Shown here in pieces: positions 1 to 9,000 of a stretch of 64,000 nt of DNA; the first letter of the stretch is position 1, and each line of letters begins with the position of its first letter. This DNA comes from Pseudomonas farris (GTDB lineage Bacteria > Pseudomonadota > Gammaproteobacteria > Pseudomonadales > Pseudomonadaceae). The translations under genes were made by a program, and so were the position numbers. The notes under the pieces are model-generated. The model was not told the DNA's origin. It ran no database searches and worked only from the letters and a program-made list of their open reading frames with translations. The stretch is taken from the NCBI RefSeq assembly GCF_019145235.1, contig NZ_JAHSTV010000004.1, positions 248,001 to 312,000 on the forward strand, read 5' to 3'.

Positions 1-2798
1 CGGACTTGAATCCAGCGGAGTTCGCGATCAGCACCACACCTTTGGCCACCACGACGCTCAGCAGCTTTGGCCAGGACGCGGCGGGTGCGACGAAAGTGCT
101 GTCGCTGGCGATTGTGGGCGGTGACGGCACCGACTCGCTGCTCGATACCACTGATGGCAAGAACATCATTCTGTTCAAGGAAGGCGATCTGATTGTCGGC
201 CGCTATGACGTGGCCAATGGCACGGTCACGGCCGACGATCCAGCGGCGTTCGCGATTGCGCTGCAGCAAGACGGCAACGTGGCGGTCGCGCAGTATGTCT
301 CGCTCAAGCACCCCACCGCCGGCAGCTCGGCGGCGGCCTATGACGACCGGATCGATCTGGCGGGCCTGATCAACGCGGTGGTGACAGTGACCGACGGCGA
401 CGGCGACACCAGCACCGACAGTGTGGGCATCGGCGACGACATCAACTTTGACGACGACGGGCCGAGCGCGGATGTGGCCGATGGCGGCGGCGCGGTGACG
501 ATCGACGAGACGGCCGGCAACCAGGATAACGACAGCGACGCGGCGGCGGTTCTGGCACTGTTCGACACGGAAGTGGTGAACAAGGGCACGGACTTGAATC
601 CAACGGAGTACGCGATCAGTACCACGTCGTTGGTCTCCACGGCGCTCAGCAGCTTTGGCCAGGACCAGGAGGGTGCAACGAAAGTGCTGTCGCTGGCGAT
701 TGTCGGCGGCGACGGCACCGACTCGCTGCTCGACACCACCGATGGCAAGGACATCAAACTGTTCAAGGAAGGCGATCTGATTGTCGGCCGGTATGACGTG
801 GCCAATGGCACGGTCACGGTTGACGATCCGGCGGCGTTCGCGATTGCGCTGCAGCAGGATGGCAATGTGGCGGTGGCGCAATATGTCTCGCTCAAGCACC
901 CCACCGCCGGCAGCTCGGCGGCAGCCTACGACGACCGCGTTGATCTGGCGGGCCTGATCAACGCGGTGGTGACGGTGACCGACGGCGACGGCGACACCAG
1001 CACCGACAGCGTCGGCATCGGCGACGACATCAACTTCGACGACGACGGACCGGGGGTGTCAGCCAACAGCACGGTGCTGCTCGACGACGATGCGCTCTCG
1101 GGTGGCAATCCTGGCGGCACGGACGACGATGTAGACTCGGCTAACCTAAGCGGCACTCTGGGCCACGACTTTGGGCAGGACGGGGCCGGCACGGTGGCCT
1201 ATCTGACCAGCGGAGCGCCCACAGGCTTCACCTATGTGGCCGACGGCGCCAATCTGTTGGTCAAACAGGGCACGACCACGGTGCTGACGCTGACGATGGT
1301 CGCAACAACGGGCGCCTACACGGTGACGCAAAACAACCCGATCCTCCATGCGGCAGGCCTGACCGAGAACAACCAGGCGTTCACCATCAACTACCGGGTG
1401 ACCGATGGTGATGGCGATACGGCCGATGGCACGCTGGGGATCAACGTCGACGACGATACGCCCGTTATAGGGACAGCCCCTGTGCAGGATGTCGACCCCA
1501 CTTTGGGTGCGACGTCATGGACCTTTTCGGGTGACTTCGCCTACTCGATAGGTGCGGACAAGCGCGGGCCGACCTACTCTTCGGCAGCGGACAGTGATTT
1601 TGCCGAACTCGCCCTCTCTGGCTTGGCGAACGATGTTGCGATCGTTGATCCAACGGTCACCTGGGATTCAGAGAATCTCGACGCTGCCACGTTTAACGTG
1701 TCGTTCAAATACGATCACGATCGGAACGCTACCACCGATCCTGAACTGGTGGAAGGCACGCTGGTGTTTGACAAAGTCAATGACACCTATACCTTCGAGA
1801 TAGATGCGCTGCAAACGACGCAAGACGTCACGCTGGGCGAAGGCACTGGATACGAAACGTATGACGTGGATGGTACGAGCCCTTCCAGTGGCCCATCAAA
1901 TGTGGCCACTGGGAAGCTTGGGGAAGGTTTCTTCATCCAGATCACGGGCTTCGAGGCACCACTGAGTGCCGACGGCAATACTGTTGTGACGGATGGTGAG
2001 CTTGTGAGCGGCACGCTGGCCCCTGTAACCTTGTCCAGCACTGCTCTGGGCGTCTCCGGAAATACGATCCAGGCAGGTGAAGCGGCCAACATCAATTTCT
2101 TCCAGACTGATCCGAAAGGAGATCTGGGCGCCGACAATTTTAGTTACGCGACCGATTTCTTTATCAAGTTCGATGGATATGAGACTGAAAGCGATGATCT
2201 TTTGCTTATCGTCAGTCTTGCTGATGCAAATGATCCTTCCATCACTACAACACGTGCCATCTACGTCGACCAAGGCGATGTGTACGAGAACGATACGGTC
2301 AATACAGATCTTGTTGGAACCAAGTACGAGGCCCTTATCGTCAACGACCCAGCCGATCCGAACGACCCGTTCCTGGACAATAATGATGCTCTATTGATTG
2401 TTGAAAGTAATGATTTCAACATTCAGACCGGTGATAACTGGCTCATCAAGGGTATTCAGATTCTTTCGAATGATGCTGGCCTTACGGGCAGCGCGATAAA
2501 TCTGAATCGCGATGTCGGTGCCGATGGCGCAAGCAGCACTTCCGCACAGCCGGTCAGTGGTCTCGTCGGGCCTGGAAACACGATTGCGGAGGATACGAGT
2601 ACGAATCCGCTGAAGATCATCGATGCTGGTTTCTCCACCACCACGACTACACCCGCTACCCTTGATCTAGAACTGGATTTCCAGGTCGTCGATAGAGATA
2701 GCGATTTCACCGCTGTCCAGACGATTGATATCGAAAATCCTGTCGTGGTCGAACTGGTGGGAGTTACTAACTTGGCACCGACAGATTTGGTGCTTTGA
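1..2798 (+). CDS. 3' part of a giant T1SS-143/DUF5801-type repeat protein (5' end outside window)
   Basis: This is the C-terminal ~932 residues of a large, acidic, Thr/Asp/Gly-rich protein. The frame is open from the left edge (first full codon at position 3) and the flanking residues repeat internally, so the gene continues upstream. Visible modules are two copies of a ~196-residue repeat, each ending in a DGDGDT...FDDDGP signature typical of type I-secreted repeat adhesins (T1SS-143 family). A third, diverged module with the same DGDGDT ending follows, then a unique ~430-residue C-terminal region without repeats and with visibly lower GC. I saw no RTX GGxGxDxxx nonapeptides. The probable role is a secreted or surface-retained adhesin exported by the T1SS encoded at 13.6-18.1 kb; this is inferred from neighbourhood and repeat type. 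Any N-terminal retention module would lie outside the window. Confidence 0.8.
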   Translation, partial: DLNPAEFAISTTPLATTTLSSFGQDAAGATKVLSLAIVGGDGTDSLLDTTDGKNIILFKEGDLIVGRYDVANGTVTADDPAAFAIALQQDGNVAVAQYVSLKHPTAGSSAAAYDDRIDLAGLINAVVTVTDGDGDTSTDSVGIGDDINFDDDGPSADVADGGGAVTIDETAGNQDNDSDAAAVLALFDTEVVNKGTDLNPTEYAISTTSLVSTALSSFGQDQEGATKVLSLAIVGGDGTDSLLDTTDGKDIKLFKEGDLIVGRYDVANGTVTVDDPAAFAIALQQDGNVAVAQYVSLKHPTAGSSAAAYDDRVDLAGLINAVVTVTDGDGDTSTDSVGIGDDINFDDDGPGVSANSTVLLDDDALSGGNPGGTDDDVDSANLSGTLGHDFGQDGAGTVAYLTSGAPTGFTYVADGANLLVKQGTTTVLTLTMVATTGAYTVTQNNPILHAAGLTENNQAFTINYRVTDGDGDTADGTLGINVDDDTPVIGTAPVQDVDPTLGATSWTFSGDFAYSIGADKRGPTYSSAADSDFAELALSGLANDVAIVDPTVTWDSENLDAATFNVSFKYDHDRNATTDPELVEGTLVFDKVNDTYTFEIDALQTTQDVTLGEGTGYETYDVDGTSPSSGPSNVATGKLGEGFFIQITGFEAPLSADGNTVVTDGELVSGTLAPVTLSSTALGVSGNTIQAGEAANINFFQTDPKGDLGADNFSYATDFFIKFDGYETESDDLLLIVSLADANDPSITTTRAIYVDQGDVYENDTVNTDLVGTKYEALIVNDPADPNDPFLDNNDALLIVESNDFNIQTGDNWLIKGIQILSNDAGLTGSAINLNRDVGADGASSTSAQPVSGLVGPGNTIAEDTSTNPLKIIDAGFSTTTTTPATLDLELDFQVVDRDSDFTAVQTIDIENPVVVELVGVTNLAPTDLVL
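3..1052 (+). repeat. two tandem ~588-bp coding repeats in the first adhesin
   Basis: The segment beginning GACTTGAATCC at position 3 recurs at 591, giving a 588-bp (196-codon) period. Unit one runs 3-590. Unit two runs from 591 to about 1052, where it meets a diverged module. The units differ by scattered substitutions only and share the Thr/Asp-rich core and the DGDGDTSTDS...DDDGP end. Homogenised tandem units like these are prone to copy-number change. More copies probably lie upstream of the window. Confidence 0.85.
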
Positions 2799-2829
2799 TC
2801 CGCTAAGAAGAGTAAACGCGCGAGACAGG

Positions 2830-2866
2830 ACGGCTTGGCTCCCACAAGGGGTCAGGCCGTTTTTTT
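2830..2866 (+). terminator. intrinsic terminator of the first adhesin gene
   Basis: An imperfect hairpin (ACGGC at 2830-2834 pairing with GCCGT at 2856-2860, with further CCC/GGG pairing inside) is followed by a run of seven T. It lies 31 bp after the TGA of the first adhesin. Confidence 0.75.
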
Positions 2867-2988
2867 ATTGGGCCACTGCGGTCCCTGAGCCAAGGCCAGA
2901 CGAGCCTTGCGGCATGTCCTCATTCACAAACGGAATAGGCGGCACCGTTCCTTCACGCCCTCGTGCTGTTCCCCCATCCAAGTAGTCT

Positions 2989-3102
2989 GAAACTCCCATT
3001 CCGCTTGGGAGTATCGGCCGATGCGCAATCCCCGGGGCTTATCCATAGTGACGGCCAAGGTCAACGGTCAGGCCTCGATGACCGCATGCTCAGGAGAAAA
3101 TC
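2989..3102 (+). promoter_or_regulatory. duplicated 114-bp leader upstream of adhesin 2
   Basis: This segment matches, base for base in length (114 bp), the region at 5950-6063 before the third adhesin. It has an inverted repeat ACTCCC-N9-GGGAGT at 2992-3012, then a GGTCAACGGTCAGGCC...ATGACC block with self-complementary arms, and an AGGAGA ribosome-binding site just before ATG 3103. Conservation of the hairpin arms in both copies suggests a regulatory or 5'-UTR role. I could not identify a clear sigma-70 promoter. Confidence 0.5.
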
Positions 3103-5814
3103 ATGGCTATTGGAATCACTGGCGTGGACGTTTCGCTGGACGAAACGGCCGGGTTACAGAACGCCACCGCCACTCCAGCCCCTCCGGGAGACGCTGACGA
3201 CAACGACATTCTGGTGGCGTCCCTGCCCTCTTCCTTCTCTACCCGTTTGACCGCACTTGCGGCAGGTACCGCAACAGGTGCGGCCTTGAGTGGCTATAAC
3301 GGTGCTGTGGGCAACACGGGCAGCAATGCGTTCACCATCACCGGCGGAGGAAGCATTACCGATATCAGCTTCGTCGACAGCGCTGGCGCACCGCTTGATG
3401 GCGCGGACAGCGGACTGTTTACCCTCGATGGCACCAGCATCCTTCTCTATACAGATACGAACAACAACATTCTCCTGGGCCGAGCCGGGAGCGCAACCGG
3501 CGCGATCGTGTTCGCGGCCTATATCGAAGAAACCGGATCGCCGGTCTCCGGCGGCAAGATCTGGACCGTGGAGTACCAACCGCTCCAGCATCCAGATGAT
3601 ACGAACCCCGATGATGCGCTCAATCTGCTGGATAAGGTATTCGTCGGAACCAGTCAGGACCTGGAATTCAGTCTGGCCGGTGTGCCCTCCGGGGCGAACC
3701 TCTTCCTGATGTTCACGAAGGCGAACCCGACAGTAGTCGACGTCGGTGGTGTTCTGCGGATCACGGATCCCACCATCATCGCCACCGGTAAGGACCCCGC
3801 AGACGAGTCAAGCGGCGCCAATATAAACACTGGCGACACGATCATTACCAGCCAGGCGGCTAACCCGACCACCTTCGGCACCAACAGTCAGATGATTACG
3901 GAACAGGATGGCATCCGCTTTTCGTTCGTCACGGGTGCCAGGCAGGATGTGACCATTCCCAACCTTAGTCCGACCGAAGCAGATGTTGAGTCCAACATCG
4001 ACTTTACCGACGTCGTCAATGCGAAAAAGGCCAGCTTCGACGTCGTGCAGTTGCAAAGCGGCAAGAGTGCAGTGGTAAAAATCAGCGCATTCAGCACCGC
4101 TGCTGAACCTGGCGTGAACTTCATCAACGGCTATGCGAACGATACGCCGGTTGCCATCACCAACGTTCGCGTCTTCAACAGCGCCGGGGTGGTGATCGAG
4201 AATTCAGACGGATCGGTGAATGATCCGGCCATTGGCATCACCTTTTCTGGTGGGGTTGCAACCGTCACCGGCGTTTTGGCCGGCTACCAGATTGAATACA
4301 CCACAGCCTCGGATCACAACCGCGTGCTCGTCGAGAACGGGGCGGCCCTCGACGCCAGGGGCAATACCCACGCCGATTTTGACATCGGTGGTTTCACACT
4401 GCTCCAAACTGCTGTTACGACCGCCGAAATCGGCTCCAAGATCATCTTCGAAGATGACGGCCCAGCACTCGCCTTCGGCAACCTGATCGGGACCGGTAGC
4501 GTCCTGCCGCAAACCGGCTACTGGAGTCATTCAGCCGGCGCCGACGGGCTGGATACGAACGGTCTGGATATTTCGGTGAATAACCCGTTCACCCTCGTCA
4601 GGCCAGACAACACCACCACGACCGGGACCGCCACACTCACCGAGCAATCGCCCTCACCGGACGGCAATGGCGCGTACCAATTCGCCGGGACGTTGACCGG
4701 CGATTTCGACAACAACGCCGACACGGCGGATACCACCATCGACTACACGCTGAGCGCCTTTGACGATGGCAGCTATGTACTGGATCTGGTGCAAGGTTTC
4801 AGTTCAACGGTCGTGCTCAGCAGTGCCGATGGCTCGCTCGCTGCCGGCGGTCCGGACCCGGTGCGCACATTGTTAATTCCAGATACGAATGACCCGACTA
4901 TTCCTTCGGCATCTGAGGAGGTTGTGTTCTTTTCCGTAAAAACAACTGCGTCGACTTCGGACATCCTGACCGGTATCGGGCTTGGAGCACCCGACCCCAC
5001 CGAAGCCCAGCTACAGACCAATCCCCTGCCCTCGTACATCGACCCGAGGGCCATGAACGTCAGCACGTCCGGCATCGGCGTCGCCAATAACGTCCTCCAG
5101 GGAGACAACCTGGTGGCAATCGGCGGTACCGATGAAAGTTTCGTCGTCAATCCGGAAACCCTGCTGACGGCCATGAAGGTCTTCATCGACAACTCCGTGG
5201 CGGGTTACAACACAGCGACCGAGGACCTGTACTACAGGATCTACTACGAGGACGGCTCAACTTCGGACCTCATCGAGGTGAACACCCTGACGCCAGAGCC
5301 CCGTGGACAGGTGTCCTTCCTCATTGAACAGGAGGGCTCGCTGCTGATCGATGCTGTTCAGCTTACGATGGGCCGAGGCGACATCAAGATCCCGGTGATC
5401 CAGTTCATTCAGGAGACTGAAAGCCTGGCCAGCGATATCCAGCTGTCGTTCAACGCGACGGTGACGGACAGGGATGGGGACTCGGCATCAAGTACGTTTG
5501 ACGCCAACCTGTTCGCCAACGACTTGACTGGCGCCTTCGACTACACGCTGGTGGGCACGGACGGTGAGCTTGATGCCTTCAACGTCGACTTGTCATTCGA
5601 TGAGAACCTGTACCAGATTACCGGCTTCGATGCGGACGCAAACCTGCGAGACACCTTGGTACTCAACGGCGACCAGACTGCTGATGTCCAGATCGACAAC
5701 ACCGGCACAGACAGCATCGTGACGGTTACCGAAACGGGCGGAGACGTCACGACCATCACCTTGGTCGGGGTTGATCTTCTGACTAGCAACGACATCGTTA
5801 TCGGCAGCGTCTGA
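3103..5814 (+). CDS. Secreted T1SS-143/DUF5801-type repeat protein, short paralogue
   Basis: A 903-residue acidic protein with no Sec signal peptide, starting MAIGITGVDVSLDETAG after an AGGAGA ribosome-binding site. Residues 1 to ~450 and ~450 to 903 match the two ends of the third adhesin closely. The DDGP junction near residue 448 is exactly where that paralogue carries seven extra repeats. The C-terminus (DTLVLN..., TVTETGGDVTTITLVGVDLL, ending NDIVIGSV) resembles the C-terminal targeting regions of type I-secreted proteins. I saw no calcium-binding RTX nonapeptide arrays and no LapA-like N-terminal retention module, so it may be released rather than anchored. Export by the convergent T1SS at 13.6-18.1 kb is likely but inferred. 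The biochemical function is unknown. Confidence 0.8.
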   Translation: MAIGITGVDVSLDETAGLQNATATPAPPGDADDNDILVASLPSSFSTRLTALAAGTATGAALSGYNGAVGNTGSNAFTITGGGSITDISFVDSAGAPLDGADSGLFTLDGTSILLYTDTNNNILLGRAGSATGAIVFAAYIEETGSPVSGGKIWTVEYQPLQHPDDTNPDDALNLLDKVFVGTSQDLEFSLAGVPSGANLFLMFTKANPTVVDVGGVLRITDPTIIATGKDPADESSGANINTGDTIITSQAANPTTFGTNSQMITEQDGIRFSFVTGARQDVTIPNLSPTEADVESNIDFTDVVNAKKASFDVVQLQSGKSAVVKISAFSTAAEPGVNFINGYANDTPVAITNVRVFNSAGVVIENSDGSVNDPAIGITFSGGVATVTGVLAGYQIEYTTASDHNRVLVENGAALDARGNTHADFDIGGFTLLQTAVTTAEIGSKIIFEDDGPALAFGNLIGTGSVLPQTGYWSHSAGADGLDTNGLDISVNNPFTLVRPDNTTTTGTATLTEQSPSPDGNGAYQFAGTLTGDFDNNADTADTTIDYTLSAFDDGSYVLDLVQGFSSTVVLSSADGSLAAGGPDPVRTLLIPDTNDPTIPSASEEVVFFSVKTTASTSDILTGIGLGAPDPTEAQLQTNPLPSYIDPRAMNVSTSGIGVANNVLQGDNLVAIGGTDESFVVNPETLLTAMKVFIDNSVAGYNTATEDLYYRIYYEDGSTSDLIEVNTLTPEPRGQVSFLIEQEGSLLIDAVQLTMGRGDIKIPVIQFIQETESLASDIQLSFNATVTDRDGDSASSTFDANLFANDLTGAFDYTLVGTDGELDAFNVDLSFDENLYQITGFDADANLRDTLVLNGDQTADVQIDNTGTDSIVTVTETGGDVTTITLVGVDLLTSNDIVIGSV

Positions 5815-5834
5815 GGCGTCGCGTGCGTGAAAAA

Positions 5835-5871
5835 TGCGAGGGTGGCGCAAGCCACTCTCGCATTGTTTTTT
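5835..5871 (+). terminator. intrinsic terminator after adhesin 2
   Basis: A 12-bp stem TGCGAGGGTGGC / GCCACTCTCGCA (one G-T pair) with a GCAA tetraloop, followed by TTGTTTTTT. It is nearly identical to the terminator after the third adhesin at 12037-12073. Confidence 0.9.
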
Positions 5872-5883
5872 GCAGTTTCAATA

Positions 5884-5946
5884 GGAGATCCGCACGCTCG
5901 CATCACCCTGGGCACCCTGCAGCAGACCACCTACGAGTACGACTAG
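5884..5946 (+). pseudogene. adhesin-module relic after the terminator (copy 1)
   Basis: Starting at GGAGATCCGCACG, this reads GDPHARITLGTLQQTTYEYD and then a stop. The same opening (GDPHDRINLGT) occurs after the third adhesin's terminator. There is no start codon or ribosome-binding site. It looks like a leftover of a repeat-protein module carried along in the tandem duplication. Confidence 0.45.
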
Positions 5947-5949
5947 GCC

Positions 5950-6063
5950 GAAACTCCCACCCCGCTTGGGAGTTTCGGCCGATGCGCAATTCCCGGCGCT
6001 TGGTCATAGTTGTAGAGGTCAATGGTCAGACCTCAATGACCGCAATTGCTCGGGAGAAATATC
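5950..6063 (+). promoter_or_regulatory. duplicated 114-bp leader upstream of adhesin 3
   Basis: This is the second copy of the leader found at 2989-3102. Here the inverted repeat is longer and perfect: CCGAAACTCCC / GGGAGTTTCGG spanning 5948-5978. The GGTCAATGGTCAGACC...ATGACC block is also present, and GGGAGA precedes ATG 6064. The hairpin lacks a T-run, so it is not a standard intrinsic terminator. Confidence 0.5.
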
Positions 6064-9000
6064 ATGGCTATTGCAATCACCGGCGAGGACGTTGTGCTAG
6101 ACGAAACGGCCGGGTTACAGAACGCCACCGCCACGCCAACCCCTGCAGGAGACGCTGACGACAACGACATTCTGGTGGCATCCCTGCCCTCTTCCTTCTC
6201 TACCCGTTTGACCGCACTTGGAGCAGGTACCGCAACGGGTGCGGCCTTGAGTGGCTACACCGGTGTCGCGGGCAACACGGGCAGCAATGCGTTCACCATC
6301 AACGGCGGCGGAAGCATTACCGATATCCGCTTCGTCGACAGCGCTGGCGCCCCCCTCAATGGCGTGGACAGCGGACTGGACACCCTTGATGGCACCAGCA
6401 TCCTTCTCTATACGGACACGAACAACAACATCCTTCTGGGCCGAGCCGGGGGCGCGGATGGCGCGATCGTGTTCGCTGCCTACATTGAAGAAACCGGATC
6501 ACCGGTCACCGGCGGCAAGATCTGGACCGTGGAGTACCAACCCCTCAAGCACCCAGATGCTACGAACCCCGATGATTCGCTCAATCTGCTGGATAAGGTG
6601 TTCATCGGAGCCACTCAGGACCTGGATTTCAGTCTTGCCGGTGCGCCCTCCGGTCAGAACCTGTTCCTGATGTTCACGAAAGCGAACCCGACAACTGAAA
6701 CTGTCAATGGTGTCGTGCGGATCACGGATCCCACCATCATCGCCACCGGTAAGGACCCCGCAGACCAGTCAAGCGGTGCCAATATAAATACTGGCGACAC
6801 GGTCAATACCAGCCAGGGGGGTGGCTCGACCACCATCGGCACCAACAATCAGATGATTGTGGAACAGGAAGGCATCCGCTTTTCGTTCGTCACAGGCGCC
6901 AGGCAGGATGTGACCGTTCCCAACCTTAGTCAGACCGAAGCAGACGTTGAGTCCAACATCGACTTTACCAGCGTCTACAATACGACCTCGGCCAATTTCG
7001 ACGTCGTGCAATTGCAAAGCGGCAAGAGTGCCGTGGTAAAAATCAGCGCATTCAGTACCGCTGCTGAACCTGGCGTGAACTTCATCAACGGCTATGCGAA
7101 CGATACGCCGGTTGCCATCACCAATGTTCGCGTCATCAACAATAGCACCGGGCTAGTGATCGAGAATTCAGACGGAACAGTGAATGATCCGGCGATTACC
7201 ATCAGCTTTTCTGCTGCCGGGGTTGCAACCATCACCGGCGTCTTGGCCGGTTACCAGATTGAATACACCACAACGTCGAACCACAACCGCGTGCTCATCG
7301 AGAACGGGGCGGCCATTGACGCCAGAGGCAATGACCACGCCGATTTTGATATCGGCGGCTTCACGCTGCGCCAAGCCTCTACTTCGATCGCCGAAATCGG
7401 CTCCAAGATGATCTTCGAGGACGACGGCCCGAGCATCAGCATCACCGGCAGCGAGCCGGCGCTGACGGTAGACGAAACGGTGCTGGCGACCGACGCCACA
7501 CAGAACTTCGCCGCCAACTTCAGCTCGGCGTTTGGCGCTGATGGCCCGGGTACGCTGACCTATGCGCTGGGCGTGGTACCGGGGGCCTCAGGGCTGACCG
7601 ACACGGCCACGGGCGAGGCAGTCAACCTGTCGCTCAACGGCACAGTGGTCGAAGGCCGCACGGCCACGACCGGCCTGCTGGTGTTCACGGTTAGCGTGGC
7701 CGCCAATGGCGACGTTACGCTCGATCAGATTCGGGCGGTGGTGCATCCCGATGCCACCAATCCCGATGATTCGACGACGCTGTCGGCGGACAATCTGGTG
7801 ACGCTGACGGCGACCACAACCGATGGCGACGGCGACAGCGTTCAGGCAACGCTCAACATCGGACAAAACCTGGTGTTCAAGGATGACGGCCCGAGCATCA
7901 CCGCCAGTGGCGAGGAGCCAACGCTGACGGTAGACGAAACGGTACTGGCGACCGACGCCACACAGAACTTTGCCGCCAACTTCAACTCAGCGTTTGGCGC
8001 TGATGGCGCGGGTACGCTGACCTATGCGCTGGGCGTGGTAGCGGGGGCCTCCGGGTTGACCGACACGGCCACCGGCGAGGCAGTCAACCTGTCGCTCAAC
8101 GGCACAGTGGTCGAAGGCCGCACGGCCACGACCAACCTGCTGGTGTTCACGGCCAGCGTCGCCGCTAATGGTGACGTCACGCTCGACCAGCTCCGCGCAG
8201 TAGTGCATCCCGATGCCACCGATCCCGATGACTCGACGACGCTGTCGGCGGACAATCTGGTGACGCTGACGGCAACCGTGACCGACAAGGACGGCGATAG
8301 CGTTCAGGCGACCCTCAACATCGGGCAAAACCTGGTGTTCAAGGATGACGGCCCGAGCATCACCACCACCGGCGAGGAGCCGACGCTGACGGTAGACGAA
8401 ACGGTGCTGGCGACCGACGCCACGCAGAACTTTGCCGCCAACTTTAGCTCGGCGTTTGGCGCTGATGGCCCAGGTACGCTGACCTATGCGCTGGGCGTGA
8501 TGCCGGGGGCCTCCGGGCTGACCGACACGGCCACGGGCGAGGCAGTCAATCTTTCGCTCAATGGTGGCGTGGTAGAAGGCCGCACGGCCACCTCCAACCT
8601 GCTGGTGTTCACAGCCAGCGTCGCCGCTAATGGCGACGTCACGCTCGACCAGCTCCGCGCAGTGGTGCATCCCGATGCCACCGATCCCGATGATTCGACG
8701 ACGCTGTCGGCGGACAATCTGGTGACGCTGACGGCGACCACCACCGATGGTGACGGCGACAGCGTTCAGGCAACGCTCAACATTGGGCAGAACCTGGTGT
8801 TCAAGGACGACGGACCGAGCATCAGCACCACCGGCGAGGAGCCAACGCTGACGGTAGACGAAACGGTGCTGGCAACCAACGCCACGCAGAACTTTACCGC
8901 CAACTTCAACTCGGCGTTTGGCGCTGATGGCGCCGGCACGCAGACCTATGCGTTGGGCGTGGTGGCAGGGGCCTCCGGGTTGACCGACACGGCCACGGGC

